Shown here piece after piece: positions 1 to 9,642 of a stretch of 64,000 bases of DNA. Numbering within the stretch: position 1 is the stretch's first letter; the number at the start of each line of letters is the position of its first letter. The notes under the pieces are model-generated. The model ran no database searches. It was not told the origin of the DNA and saw only the letters and a list, made by a program, of their open reading frames with translations. This DNA comes from Vibrio casei. GTDB lineage: Bacteria > Pseudomonadota > Gammaproteobacteria > Enterobacterales > Vibrionaceae. The translations under genes and the position numbers were made by a program. The stretch is from contig NZ_AP018680.1 of NCBI RefSeq assembly GCF_002218025.2, positions 186,001-250,000 on the forward strand, in the 5' to 3' direction.

Positions 1-156
1 TTTAAAGTGAACCTGAACACTTTGTCTCGTTATAAATTAGAGGCTTGGTTTAAACCAGGATCACAATTTCCTTCTTCAATGTCAAAACAGCTTAACTGGT
101 TAGGAAACCCTGATACTCAAGGTCGCTACCCATTCACGTATGCTGGCAAGTTATAA
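1..156 (+). CDS. Partial CDS, probable C-terminus of type II secretion protein GspN
   Basis: An open frame enters from the left edge and stops with TAA at 154-156, giving the last 51 residues of a protein. The tail reads ...GRYPFTYAGKL, which resembles the end of the type II secretion inner-membrane protein GspN/EpsN. In several vibrios the gsp operon ends next to nudE and cysQ, which matches the genes that follow here. Only the tail is visible and no diagnostic motif is present, so the assignment rests on this ending plus gene order. Confidence 0.55.
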   Translation, partial: FKVNLNTLSRYKLEAWFKPGSQFPSSMSKQLNWLGNPDTQGRYPFTYAGKL

Positions 157-200
157 TCACAACTTAGCCTACTTTGTTTATTGGCTAAAGGAGAGATGAG

Positions 201-755
201 ATGACAAAACATAAGCTACCTGAAATTCTATCTAAGTCCGTTGTGGCAGCGTCTCGTTTGTTTTCGATTGAATCGCTTGAACTTCGCTTTTCAAATGGCG
301 AAGAGCGTACCTACGAGAGGATGAAACCTAGTAATCGTGGCAGTGTGATGATTGTACCGGTGACGGAAGCTGGGGATTTACTTTTAATTAGAGAGTATTC
401 CGTAGGAACAGAACGATATGAATTGGGTTTTCCAAAAGGATTAATTGATCCAGGAGAAACACCAGAACAAGCGGCAAACCGTGAATTAAAAGAAGAAATT
501 GGTATGGGTTCAGATACTCTAACGCCATTAAAACAAGTGGTGTTAGCGCCCTCTTATTTTTCAAGCAAAATGACGTTATTTTTGGGGCAAGGTCTCTATC
601 CGGAAAAGTTGGAAGGCGATGAACCAGAAGAATTAGAAGTCATAAAATGGCCTTTGCAGCAGGCGGAAGAGCTATTAACTCATTTGGACTTTTGTGAGGC
701 AAGAAGCATTACCGCTTTGATGCTGGCTTTACGTGTGTTGGTTAAGGAAAAATAA
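201..755 (+). CDS. nudE: ADP compounds hydrolase NudE (Nudix)
   Basis: A 184-aa Nudix hydrolase that cleaves ADP-ribose, NADH and related ADP-containing compounds to AMP plus a phosphorylated partner. The Nudix box is complete at residues 80-102 (GLIDPGE followed by RELKEEIG), and the length equals that of the NudE family. The start is supported by AAAGGAG 6-7 nt upstream of the ATG. The gene is followed after only 2 nt by cysQ, so both are probably one transcript; nudE-cysQ pairing is usual in gammaproteobacteria. Confidence 0.93.
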   Translation: MTKHKLPEILSKSVVAASRLFSIESLELRFSNGEERTYERMKPSNRGSVMIVPVTEAGDLLLIREYSVGTERYELGFPKGLIDPGETPEQAANRELKEEIGMGSDTLTPLKQVVLAPSYFSSKMTLFLGQGLYPEKLEGDEPEELEVIKWPLQQAEELLTHLDFCEARSITALMLALRVLVKEK

Positions 756-757
756 GT

Positions 758-1594
758 ATGTCATCATCTAGCGATTTATCTCATTTATTGCCAGAAGTGA
801 TTGGTATTGCTCGCACTGCTGGTCAGCGTGTGCTTGAAATTTACCATAAAAAAGAATATCAAGCTTTTGTGAAAGAAGACGATACACCGGTGACAACGGC
901 AGACTATGCCGCACACAAAATCATTATGCAAAGCTTAGCCGATTTAACGCCAAATATTCCGATTTTATCGGAAGAAGATGCGGATATTAGCTTAAAGAAA
1001 CGCTCGAAATGGGACCGTTATTGGCTAGTGGATCCGCTTGATGGTACACAAGAATTTATCGCGCGTAGTGGTGATTTTGCCACGGTGATTGCTTTAATTG
1101 AAAATAACCATCCAGTGATGGGGGTCGTGTACGCGCCGGTTTCTGGGGTCACTTATTTTGCTTATCAAGGTAAAGGGTCTTGGAAAATTCCTGAGATGGA
1201 TGACAGTATTCGTATCCATACCCACAAACATGAAACTCCAGAGCAGTCGATTGCAATCGCGATTAGCCGTCGTCAAAACATCAATCGAATTACCGATAAC
1301 TTATCACCTGCGCGCAATTATGAACTGGTGCCATTAGGGTCTGCGGCATTAAAAGCATGCTTAGTCGCTGAAGGTGCCGTTGATTGTTATATTCGTTTAG
1401 GGCCGACAGGTGAATGGGATACCGCTGCAACACAGTGTATTGTTGAAGAGGCGGGTGGTCGAATTCTTAGTACCAAGTTGGAGCCTTTGTCTTACAACGA
1501 ACGAGATACGCTGGAAAACCCTAATTTCATTGTTCTAGGGGATGAAAGCATTGGTTGGGATGACATTTTGATTGGGAATTTAGAGCGCACATAA
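758..1594 (+). CDS. cysQ: 3'(2'),5'-bisphosphate nucleotidase CysQ
   Basis: A 278-aa member of the inositol monophosphatase fold family. It hydrolyses PAP/PAPS to AMP/APS and so removes an inhibitor produced in sulfate assimilation. The metal-binding motifs are visible: SEEDAD near residue 71, DPLDGTQEF near residue 92, and GEWDTAATQ near residue 220. The length is slightly above E. coli CysQ (246 aa). It starts 2 nt after nudE. A hairpin lies just after its stop. Confidence 0.93.
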   Translation: MSSSSDLSHLLPEVIGIARTAGQRVLEIYHKKEYQAFVKEDDTPVTTADYAAHKIIMQSLADLTPNIPILSEEDADISLKKRSKWDRYWLVDPLDGTQEFIARSGDFATVIALIENNHPVMGVVYAPVSGVTYFAYQGKGSWKIPEMDDSIRIHTHKHETPEQSIAIAISRRQNINRITDNLSPARNYELVPLGSAALKACLVAEGAVDCYIRLGPTGEWDTAATQCIVEEAGGRILSTKLEPLSYNERDTLENPNFIVLGDESIGWDDILIGNLERT

Positions 1595-1595
1595 T

Positions 1596-1630
1596 AACAA
1601 AGCCGGGTCATCAGACTCAGCTTTGTTTGA
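1596..1630. terminator. Hairpin between convergent cysQ and nfuA
   Basis: Arms AACAAAGC and GCTTTGTT enclose a loop of about 16 nt, ending in a short T-run. It sits immediately after the cysQ stop and upstream of the convergent nfuA stop, so it could serve both genes. Confidence 0.5.
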
Positions 1631-1677
1631 TCAATCGCATAGGTTCTTTGAAATGCTCGAGTATTGGATGCGAGTAT

Positions 1678-2259
1678 TTACATATAAGAGTGTTCACCAG
1701 ACTCATGATCGGTTGAATCACGAACCGCCGTTAATTCACCAGCAAATTGCTCAATCAGTTGTTTCTCGATGCCTTCTTTTAGCGTCACATCGACCATAGA
1801 ACAACCATTACAGCCACCACCGAATTGAACCAATGCTACACCAGAATCTGAAATGCTGATTAAGCTAACATGGCCACCGTGGCTGGCTAATTGTGGGTTG
1901 ACTTGGGTTTGAATTGCATATTCAACACGCGCCATTAAAGGGGCATCATCGTCTAACTTACGCATTTTAGCATTGGGCGCTTTTAGTGTGAGCTGAGAAC
2001 CCATTTTATCGGTAACAAAGTCAATTTCGGCTTCTTCTAAGAAAGGCAGACTCAGTTCATCAATGTAAGCATTAAAACCGCTAAAGTTTAAAATGGTGTC
2101 AGAAGCTTCTGCAGACTCAGGTGGGCAGTAAGAGACACCACACTCAGCGCTTGGTGTTCCTGGATTGACCACGAAAACACGAATATGCGTTTCATTGGGT
2201 TGCTGTTCGAGTAATTTTGCGAAGTGCGATTGAGCACTTTCTGTAATAGTAATTGACAC
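1678..2259 (-). CDS. nfuA: Fe/S biogenesis scaffold/carrier NfuA
   Basis: A 193-aa protein with the two-part NfuA architecture: a degenerate A-type carrier domain (about residues 1-95) and a C-terminal Nfu domain with the cluster-ligating motif GGCNGCSM (two cysteines in CxxC) followed by VTLKEGIE. It carries 4Fe-4S clusters to apo-proteins under stress. Length and domain order are typical. It is followed downstream on the same strand by no close gene. comF lies upstream in the same orientation, an arrangement common in enterobacteria and vibrios. Confidence 0.95.
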   Translation of the reverse strand: MSITITESAQSHFAKLLEQQPNETHIRVFVVNPGTPSAECGVSYCPPESAEASDTILNFSGFNAYIDELSLPFLEEAEIDFVTDKMGSQLTLKAPNAKMRKLDDDAPLMARVEYAIQTQVNPQLASHGGHVSLISISDSGVALVQFGGGCNGCSMVDVTLKEGIEKQLIEQFAGELTAVRDSTDHESGEHSYM

Positions 2260-2394
2260 GACTAATACCTGACTATTTTAGTGGGCTTTTAAGCTATTTT
2301 ACTCCTCTTGTCGTATGAATCCAGACCAATTTTCTTTTAATCGATAGAAAGTTGAATTAGACCTTGATTTGACGAGAATTAATTGAGGATTTAA

Positions 2395-3159
2395 TCACTT
2401 AGGTTCAGGTGTGCGAGAAAGGCAATAGACATCGATTGTTTCTACTTTACAGCGACGCAATGCTTGGCATAAAGGCAATAAAGTACTTCCAGTGGTGACC
2501 ACGTCATCAATTAAAGCGATATGTTTATGGGTGGGGCTTTGGCGTAACTCAAAGGCATGACGTACGTTATGTAGGCGCTCTTTTCGATTCAACCCTTTTT
2601 GTTGCACTGTTGCCTGTGTCCGTCGAAAGACCTGATTATTCACGGAGCAATGAATTCCCTTCTTCTGCCATTGAGCTGATAATTGATGTGCTAACTCCTC
2701 ACTTTGATTAAAATTTCGCTTTAATAAACGTTGCCAATGTAAAGGGACGGGGATTAGTTCTGGGGCCGGTTTTTTAATGATAGGGGATAATAATCCGCTT
2801 AAATCGGCGGCTAGCCAAAATTGTTTTTGGTATTTTAAGGCTTGGATGTATTGCTTGAGTGGTGCTTGATAATCACTTATGCAATATAAGTTATCCCACG
2901 GTGGTGGATGAGACAAACATTGACCACATTGCTCGACAGATGCCAAAGTGGGCAAGCCGCAGCGCTGGCATCGAGGAGTTGTATGCCTAAGGCGGCTTAC
3001 ACAGTGGTCACACCATAAGTGAAATGAATGGTTTAGTAGCCTATTGTTATTATCGCTGCCGTAGTGAATACGCTGATCAATGGTAAGGCGACATAAGTGG
3101 CATTGGCGTGGCAACCCTTGTTTTATCTTTTGTAATAAGGTCATGTGTAATAAAGTCAT
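2395..3159 (-). CDS. ComF family protein (GntX/ComFC-like phosphoribosyltransferase)
   Basis: A 254-aa ComF-type protein. The N-terminal zinc-finger-like region carries CHLC, CDHC, CQRC and CGQC cysteine pairs. The C-terminal part has the phosphoribosyltransferase loop LIDDVVTTGSTL. ComF proteins are linked to DNA uptake in naturally competent bacteria such as vibrios. Two ATGs five codons apart are possible starts and neither has a clear Shine-Dalgarno. The gene is divergent from bioH, as is usual. Confidence 0.9.
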   Translation of the reverse strand: MTLLHMTLLQKIKQGLPRQCHLCRLTIDQRIHYGSDNNNRLLNHSFHLWCDHCVSRLRHTTPRCQRCGLPTLASVEQCGQCLSHPPPWDNLYCISDYQAPLKQYIQALKYQKQFWLAADLSGLLSPIIKKPAPELIPVPLHWQRLLKRNFNQSEELAHQLSAQWQKKGIHCSVNNQVFRRTQATVQQKGLNRKERLHNVRHAFELRQSPTHKHIALIDDVVTTGSTLLPLCQALRRCKVETIDVYCLSRTPEPK

Positions 3160-3262
3160 GGTTCGAGTCGAAATGAAATTGATTGGTCCGGTTTAGAGTG
3201 AAAATGCCGTATAATCATGCCAAGACTGGCGCCCACGGGGTATGAATTTAGTAGGAAAAAGT

Positions 3263-4030
3263 ATGACAACACTGCATTGGCAATCTCAGGGTGAAGGGCA
3301 AGACATCGTATTAATTCACGGATGGGGAATGAACGGTGCCGTATGGCAGACAACCATGGATACCTTATCGCAGCTGTTTCGAGTACATAGTGTTGATTTA
3401 CCGGGATATGGATTAAGTCATGAACAATCAGCCATAGATTTAGACGATATTTGCCAACAAGTGTTGGCGGGCGCCCCTGAAAAAGCGGTGTACCTTGGCT
3501 GGTCTTTGGGCGGATTAGTGGCAACCAATATTGCCCTTAAACACCCTGAAAGAGTCAATAAATTGATTACGGTCGCTAGCTCGCCTAAATTTGCAGCAGA
3601 AAAAGGTTGGCGAGGAATAATGCCCAAAGTTCTAACGGATTTTACTCAGCAGCTAACCAGTAATTTCAAATTGACCATTGAAGGCTTTATGATACTGCAA
3701 GCGCTTGGTAGTCCTTCTGCTCGTCATGATGTTAAAGCGATTAAAAAGCAGGTTTTCTCTCGTCCAATGCCAAATCCACAGGCACTTAAAGTAGGATTAG
3801 GTATTTTATCACAAGTGGATTTACGCCCAGCGTTATCAGATATAACGGTGCCGATGCTTCGTTTGTACGGTCGTTTGGATGGATTGGTGCCGAATAAAAT
3901 TGCGGATGCGGTCGCTAACTACGTCCCAGAGAGTGAAAGTTACGTTTTTCAATCTTCTTCTCACGCTCCTTTTATGACTGAACATGGATTGTTTTGCGAA
4001 AAGGTAGAAACATTCGTGAGCGAAAAATAA
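3263..4030 (+). CDS. bioH: Pimeloyl-ACP methyl ester carboxylesterase BioH
   Basis: A 255-aa alpha/beta hydrolase that removes the methyl group from pimeloyl-ACP methyl ester to finish pimelate synthesis for biotin. The oxyanion region is HGWGMNG, the nucleophile elbow is GWSLGG (Ser), and the terminal His lies in SSSHAPF. The start at 3263 is chosen because AGGA lies 9 nt upstream; an in-frame ATG at 3242 lacks a site. It is divergent from comF. Confidence 0.93.
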   Translation: MTTLHWQSQGEGQDIVLIHGWGMNGAVWQTTMDTLSQLFRVHSVDLPGYGLSHEQSAIDLDDICQQVLAGAPEKAVYLGWSLGGLVATNIALKHPERVNKLITVASSPKFAAEKGWRGIMPKVLTDFTQQLTSNFKLTIEGFMILQALGSPSARHDVKAIKKQVFSRPMPNPQALKVGLGILSQVDLRPALSDITVPMLRLYGRLDGLVPNKIADAVANYVPESESYVFQSSSHAPFMTEHGLFCEKVETFVSEK

Positions 4031-4096
4031 AGACGGTTCGCCCATAAAATAATGATGTTAGATGTTCTTTGAAAGCATAGGGTACCTAAACATCAT

Positions 4097-4861
4097 TTAT
4101 TCCTGAATTTGCAGTTTAATGCCCAGTGATTTAATAATGTCATTAATTTCTTGAGGTGGGGTTTGGTCGGTTACGATCAAATCCACATCTTGAATCGTGC
4201 CTAAATTGACCATCGCATTACGACCGAATTTTGAATGATCGACAGGCAAGAATACTGCGCGGCTATTTTCAATAATGGCACGTTTTACACGCACTTCGTG
4301 ATAATCGAAATCGAGTAATGAGCCATCAAAATCAACGCCACTGATCCCCAAGATGCCAAAATCTAAACGAAATTGAGAAATAAAATCGAGCGTTGCTTCC
4401 CCTGTCACTCCGCCATCTCTGTTGCGTACTTCACCACCTGCGAGAATGACTCTGAAATCGGGTTTGGTCATTAAAATAATGGCAGCATTAATGTTGTTGG
4501 TGACGACTCGAAGTTGTTGGTGATTTTCGAGTAATGCTTTAGCCACCGCTTCTGGGGTGGTCCCAATATCGATAAATAAGGTTGAACCATCAGGAATGTG
4601 TTTGACTAAAGCTTGAGCGATTCGATTTTTTTCATTTTGGTGCATGACTTTACGATCGCTATAAGGGGAGTTTTCTGCGCTATTAGCAAGGGTGGCACCA
4701 CCATGATTACGGCGTATTCTGTTGCTATCGGCTAGCTCGTTTAAATCACGACGGATGGTTTGAGGGCTAACATCAAACATGGCGACTAAATCATCGGTAC
4801 TGACATAGCCCTGTGATTTGACTAGCTCAATGATTTTTTGATGCCTTTCACTCGCTTTCAC
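4097..4861 (-). CDS. glpR: DeoR-family repressor of the glycerol-3-phosphate regulon GlpR
   Basis: A 254-aa DeoR-family regulator. The N-terminal helix-turn-helix (about residues 6-57, with the family-typical VSPQTIRRDLNEL) is followed by a DeoR C-terminal sensor domain. GlpR represses glp genes and is released by glycerol-3-phosphate. Its location beside glpD and opposite glpFKTQ supports the assignment over other DeoR members. Candidate operators are listed in the glpD-glpF spacer. Confidence 0.93.
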   Translation of the reverse strand: MKASERHQKIIELVKSQGYVSTDDLVAMFDVSPQTIRRDLNELADSNRIRRNHGGATLANSAENSPYSDRKVMHQNEKNRIAQALVKHIPDGSTLFIDIGTTPEAVAKALLENHQQLRVVTNNINAAIILMTKPDFRVILAGGEVRNRDGGVTGEATLDFISQFRLDFGILGISGVDFDGSLLDFDYHEVRVKRAIIENSRAVFLPVDHSKFGRNAMVNLGTIQDVDLIVTDQTPPQEINDIIKSLGIKLQIQE

Positions 4862-4976
4862 GCTATTTCCTTATATCTGATGGCTGTGTTGAGTGCCAAG
4901 CAGTGTACGTGATAAGCATAATGAAAGGCAATTTATCGCCTTTCAATTCACGCTGATAATGCTCAAAACGTTAAAC

Positions 4977-6560
4977 TTATCCCACCTTTTGAGCGGAATC
5001 GAGCATGTTTGCTGTTCCTTCGGCCTGTTGAGGGGATGTTCGAGTTGATTTTTTTTCAATGTACTCGTTCACCGCGTTTTGTTCGTCGGCATTTAAGGTG
5101 ATGCCTAACTTGGTACGGCGCCATAATACATCTTGCGCAGTTAACGCATATTCATGCTCGATTAAGTAATCGATCTCGCATTGATAAACGCCTTGACCAA
5201 AATGCTGTCCCATTTGGGATTCTTCTTTTATGCCTTTTACGAGCGTTTTCGCGTGAGAGCCGTATTGACGGCAGTAACGACGAATGGTTTTATCGTTTAA
5301 CCAAGCGCATTGTTGGCGAAGTTTCATTGTTAATAAATTTTCATCATACCCTTCAGCGCCTGGTAATAGAGACTCTGCCGTCCAACTGTTTCCCATTTGA
5401 GGGAAGAAAGGGGAGAGTTGTTTCATTGCCGCTTCCGCTAGCTTACGGTAAGTGGTGAGTTTTCCTCCAAAAATAGATAATAATGGCGCGTCTGCTCCTT
5501 CTTGCTCGAGTGATAACGTGTAATCACGTGTAATCGCTTGAGGAGAATCCGATTCATCATCACATAATGGTCGTACTCCACTGTATGTAGACACGACGTC
5601 ATCACGCTTAATCTGATGAATAAAGTGTTTATTAACAACATCAATTAAGTAGTCGATTTCTTGATCATCAATTGTGACGTTTCGAGCATCGCCTTTGAAT
5701 TCGACATCAGTGGTGCCAATTAAAGAATAATCTTCAAGGTAAGGGATGACGAAAACAATACGTTGGTCATCATTTTGTAGGATGTAAGCTTGTTCTTCAT
5801 TATGGATTTTCGGCACAATGATGTGTGAACCTTTGATCAAGCGAATTCCGTAAGGTGACTGGGCGTCCATGTTGTCAGTGATAAAGCTACGCACCCAAGG
5901 ACCTGTCGCATTCACTAATGCATGAGAGTGGCGTTCGAAGCGAGTATTGGTGCGTTTGTCGAACAGTGTGACTGCCCAAATATCCCCAACACGCTCTGCT
6001 TTTTCAACATGGCAATAGTTCTTAATTTCTGCGCCATGCTGGTCAGCTTGCTGAATGTTGAGTAACACTAGTCGTGCATCATCAACCCAGCAGTCTGAAT
6101 ATTCAAACCCTTTAACCATTTCATCTTTTAATACATGGGTTTGGCGAAAATCAACGCCATGGCTGCCTTTTAATGTTTCATTTTTAGCAAAAAATCCGCG
6201 TTTTCCTAGGTGATCGTAAAGGAATAGCCCTGCACGGATCATCCATGCTGGGCGTAGAAATGGGCGATGAGGTAAGCGAAAGCGCATTGGTTTTGCAATA
6301 TGAGGGGCTTTTTTTAGTAGTACTTCACGTTCAGCGAGAGACTCGGAGACAAGACGAAATTCATAATGCTCAAGATAGCGCAAGCCACCATGAATTAACT
6401 TTGAACTGGCAGAAGACGTTGCTGAAGCGAAGTCACTTGATTCATATAAACCGACTTTCAAGTTTCGGCCGGATGCATCCGCCGCGATGCCTGCACCATT
6501 GATCCCACCGCCAACAATAATAAGATCCAACACTTCATTTACATTTTCTTGCTTGTTCAT
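4977..6560 (-). CDS. glpD: Aerobic glycerol-3-phosphate dehydrogenase GlpD
   Basis: A 527-aa FAD-dependent enzyme that oxidises glycerol-3-phosphate to dihydroxyacetone phosphate at the inner membrane and passes electrons to quinone. The N-terminal dinucleotide-binding motif IIVGGGINGAGIA is at residues 14-26. The family signatures SSKLIHGGLRYLE and FGGKLTTYRKLAE are present. The length fits the family (about 500 aa) with a slightly extended C-terminus. It lies 115 nt upstream of glpR on the same strand. Confidence 0.96.
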   Translation of the reverse strand: MNKQENVNEVLDLIIVGGGINGAGIAADASGRNLKVGLYESSDFASATSSASSKLIHGGLRYLEHYEFRLVSESLAEREVLLKKAPHIAKPMRFRLPHRPFLRPAWMIRAGLFLYDHLGKRGFFAKNETLKGSHGVDFRQTHVLKDEMVKGFEYSDCWVDDARLVLLNIQQADQHGAEIKNYCHVEKAERVGDIWAVTLFDKRTNTRFERHSHALVNATGPWVRSFITDNMDAQSPYGIRLIKGSHIIVPKIHNEEQAYILQNDDQRIVFVIPYLEDYSLIGTTDVEFKGDARNVTIDDQEIDYLIDVVNKHFIHQIKRDDVVSTYSGVRPLCDDESDSPQAITRDYTLSLEQEGADAPLLSIFGGKLTTYRKLAEAAMKQLSPFFPQMGNSWTAESLLPGAEGYDENLLTMKLRQQCAWLNDKTIRRYCRQYGSHAKTLVKGIKEESQMGQHFGQGVYQCEIDYLIEHEYALTAQDVLWRRTKLGITLNADEQNAVNEYIEKKSTRTSPQQAEGTANMLDSAQKVG

Positions 6561-6933
6561 CTTTAACCTCTGTTCGAATTTATAAGTTTAATGTTCGTTC
6601 GAGCATTTGTGGCTAATCTACCGAAAATAATAATTAAGTCTAGTGTATTTTTTATGAATTACGACTTTTAACTCGTTTAAATTAAAGTAACTATTTGTTT
6701 TTAATTGAATGTTTTGTTTTTGTTCATGTTGTTATTATTTAATAAACCTATGCCACTACTGTTCTTATAGCTTATATGTATGATTTTTTGCCATATTAAT
6801 GAGGATTTAATGCGCAAACGATTAAAAATATGAGCGTACGCACATTTGTGGTGTTTGTTTGTTTACATTCTAGAAACATATTGTAGTTTTACGGTCGAAT
6901 TCTTCCAATAACTAAAAAGAATGGGTCGTCTCT
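6561..6933. promoter_or_regulatory. Divergent glpD / glpFK control region
   Basis: This 373-bp AT-rich spacer holds the promoters of both glp transcription units. Two dyads resemble GlpR operators (ATG-TTCG/CGAA-CAT type): ATGTTCGTTCGAGCAT at 6591-6606 near glpD, and the near-perfect palindrome ATGAGCGTACGCACAT at 6830-6845 near glpF. I see no gene in it. The assignment is from the dyads plus context; protein binding is inferred. Confidence 0.6.
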
Positions 6934-7812
6934 ATGTCTTTAGAAAAAGTGCAAACCAATAAAAATAAACAATTGCTCGGGGAATGTATTGCGGAATTTA
7001 TCGGTACAGGGTTACTGATATTTTTCGGCGTCGGGTGTGTGGCAGCTTTAGTGTTAACTGGAGCTAGTTTTGGCCAATGGGAAATCAGTATTATTTGGGG
7101 GATAGGGGTCGCGATAGCGATTTACTGTACAGGAGGCGTGTCTGGTGCGCACATCAACCCTGCTGTGACTATTGCGCTCGCCTTATTCCACGGTTTTGAT
7201 AAGCGTAAAGTGTTGCCTTATATTGGCTCACAATTGCTCGGTGCATTCAGTGCGGCTGCATTAGTGTATGGCTTATATAGCAATTTGTTTACCGACTATG
7301 AGCTCACACATAATATGGTGCGTGGCTCACAAGAGAGCTTAGCGTTAGCAGGTATCTTCTCTACTTATCCCAATCCTTTACTCAGTTTTGGTGGTGCGTT
7401 TGCGGTGGAGTTTGTGATTACCGCGGTACTAATGTTCGCGATTCTTGCTTTAGGCGATGATCGCAATGGTGCTCCAAATGGCTCGGCAACACCATTACTT
7501 GTTGGTTTATTGATTGCGGTTATTGGTGGATCTCTTGGGCCACTAACGGGTTTTGCGATGAACCCAGCTCGGGACTTTGGTCCTAAATTCTTTGCCTACC
7601 TTGCCGGTTGGGGGGATATGGCATTAACCGGAGGTAAGGATATTCCTTATTTCATCGTACCAATCTTAGCACCAATTTTGGGTGCATCATTTGGTGGCTG
7701 GTTATACCCAAAAGTCATTGGTTTTTATTTACCGAACAATCAGAACACGGTAAATGAACCGGCAGACACATCTTCAGAAGATAATGCCCCTCAAGTATCA
7801 ACGAATGTTTAA
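6934..7812 (+). CDS. glpF: Glycerol uptake facilitator GlpF (aquaglyceroporin)
   Basis: A 292-aa MIP-family channel that lets glycerol diffuse across the inner membrane. Both pore motifs are present: GAHINPAVT (first NPA) and GFAMNPARDF (second NPA, with the Arg and Asp characteristic of glyceroporins). Six hydrophobic segments fit the family. It is about 10 residues longer than E. coli GlpF owing to a charged C-terminal tail. glpK follows after 43 nt, giving a glpFK operon. Confidence 0.96.
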   Translation: MSLEKVQTNKNKQLLGECIAEFIGTGLLIFFGVGCVAALVLTGASFGQWEISIIWGIGVAIAIYCTGGVSGAHINPAVTIALALFHGFDKRKVLPYIGSQLLGAFSAAALVYGLYSNLFTDYELTHNMVRGSQESLALAGIFSTYPNPLLSFGGAFAVEFVITAVLMFAILALGDDRNGAPNGSATPLLVGLLIAVIGGSLGPLTGFAMNPARDFGPKFFAYLAGWGDMALTGGKDIPYFIVPILAPILGASFGGWLYPKVIGFYLPNNQNTVNEPADTSSEDNAPQVSTNV

Positions 7813-7855
7813 ACATCACGATAAAAATTTCACCGATTTTAAATAGGAAAATATC

Positions 7856-9355
7856 ATGGAAAAAAAATATATCGTCGCTTTAGATCAAGGCACAACTAGC
7901 TCTCGCGCCGTCGTACTCGATCGTGATGCCAACATTGTTTGTAGCGCACAACGTGAATTCACGCAAATTTACCCTGAAGCGGGTTGGGTTGAACATGATC
8001 CACTAGAAATTTGGGCTACACAAAGTTCAACGTTGGTTGAAGCGTTAGCTAAAGGTGGTCTTCATTCTGATGAAATCGCCGGCATTGGTATTACCAACCA
8101 ACGTGAAACGACGATTGTGTGGAATCGTTCAACAGGCAAGCCAATTTATAACGCGATTGTGTGGCAGTGTCGTCGGACCGCCAGTATTTGTGAAGAATTA
8201 AAAAAAGCCGGTTTAGAAGAATATATTCTTGAAAATACCGGTTTAGTGGTTGACCCATACTTCTCTGGCACCAAAGTAAAATGGATTTTAGATAATGTGG
8301 AAGGCGCTCGTGAGCAGGCTGAAAATGGTGAGCTTGCTTTTGGTACCGTCGATTCATGGTTAATTTGGAATATGACACAAGGTCGCACTCATGTCACCGA
8401 TCCGACTAATGCGAGCCGTACCATGCTCTTTAACATCAACACACTTGAGTGGGATGAAAAATTACTCGATGCGATGGGCATTCCGAAATCCATGATGCCA
8501 GAAGTGAAGTCCTCTTCAGAAGTTTACGCACAAACCAATATTGGTGGTAAAGGCGGAACGCGTATTCCAATCGCCGGGATTGCCGGTGATCAGCAAGCGG
8601 CGTTATTTGGTCAAATGTGTGTAGAAGCTGGGCAAGCGAAGAACACTTACGGCACCGGTTGTTTCTTATTAATGAATACCGGTGATAAGAAAGTGACGTC
8701 GCGTAACGGTTTGTTAACCACGCTGGCGTGCGGGCCAAAAGGCGAAGTCAGCTACGCATTAGAAGGCGCAGTATTCATGGGCGGCGCCTCGATTCAATGG
8801 TTGCGTGATGAATTACAATTAATTGGTGATGCGGCGGATACGGAGTATTTTGCCACTAAAGTAGAAACTTCTAATGGTGCTTATGTGGTGCCAGCCTTCA
8901 CTGGCCTTGGTGCGCCGCACTGGGACCCATATGCTCGTGGCGCTATTGTGGGTTTAACTCGCGGGGTTAACCGTAACCATATCATTCGCGCGACATTGGA
9001 AAGTATTGCGTATCAATCATTGGATGTTATTTCGGCAATGCAAGCAGATTCAGGTATCAAACTGGATTTCTTAAAAGTAGATGGCGGAGCAGTGGCAAAT
9101 AACTTCTTAATGCAATTCCAATCGGATGTATTGAATACCGAAGTGCAACGCCCAGTAGTGACGGAAGTCACTGCATTAGGCGCGGCTTACCTTGCGGGTC
9201 TAGCCGTTGGATTCTGGGGCAGTATTGATGAGTTGAAACATAAGTCAGTACTTGATCGTTCATTCCAACCTTGTGCTGATGATGGTAAACGTGAACGTCG
9301 TCATACTGGCTGGAAGCGCGCGGTTGAATGTGCCAAAGGTTGGGTGACCGAATAA
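7856..9355 (+). CDS. glpK: Glycerol kinase GlpK
   Basis: A 499-aa FGGY-family kinase that phosphorylates incoming glycerol with ATP. The N-terminal phosphate-binding loop is [13 protein letters not shown]. The FGGY signatures [14 protein letters not shown] and [15 protein letters not shown] are clear. Length is as expected. It is co-oriented with glpF and followed by a hairpin terminator before glpT. Confidence 0.97.
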   Translation: MEKKYIVALDQGTTSSRAVVLDRDANIVCSAQREFTQIYPEAGWVEHDPLEIWATQSSTLVEALAKGGLHSDEIAGIGITNQRETTIVWNRSTGKPIYNAIVWQCRRTASICEELKKAGLEEYILENTGLVVDPYFSGTKVKWILDNVEGAREQAENGELAFGTVDSWLIWNMTQGRTHVTDPTNASRTMLFNINTLEWDEKLLDAMGIPKSMMPEVKSSSEVYAQTNIGGKGGTRIPIAGIAGDQQAALFGQMCVEAGQAKNTYGTGCFLLMNTGDKKVTSRNGLLTTLACGPKGEVSYALEGAVFMGGASIQWLRDELQLIGDAADTEYFATKVETSNGAYVVPAFTGLGAPHWDPYARGAIVGLTRGVNRNHIIRATLESIAYQSLDVISAMQADSGIKLDFLKVDGGAVANNFLMQFQSDVLNTEVQRPVVTEVTALGAAYLAGLAVGFWGSIDELKHKSVLDRSFQPCADDGKRERRHTGWKRAVECAKGWVTE

Positions 9356-9472
9356 GTGACTCATCGCTATTGAGTTATTCAATCTATAAAGGCTCATATA
9401 AGAAGCCTACAGCGGAAAATAAACGACGAGCATAGAATGGATGGAAACATTATTTTTATGCTCGAGTTTCAT

Positions 9473-9512
9473 GAATAACCATGTGCTAAAGAGGCCGTGG
9501 TTATTTATTTTA
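9473..9512 (+). terminator. Rho-independent terminator after glpK
   Basis: The inverted repeat AATAACCA ... TGGTTATT is followed by TATTTT, in the 287-bp glpK-glpT spacer. It separates glpFK from glpT, which therefore probably has its own promoter. Confidence 0.6.
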
Positions 9513-9642
9513 AACCTCATGTTTTTATTCGATGGAAAGGGACTGTACTTGCGTGGTGCGCAGGTATTTTGTTGATCTTAACAAAAACCGTTTTCCTCAA
9601 AATAAAATATGTTCTCAAACAAGACTAATAATAGAGGTCATT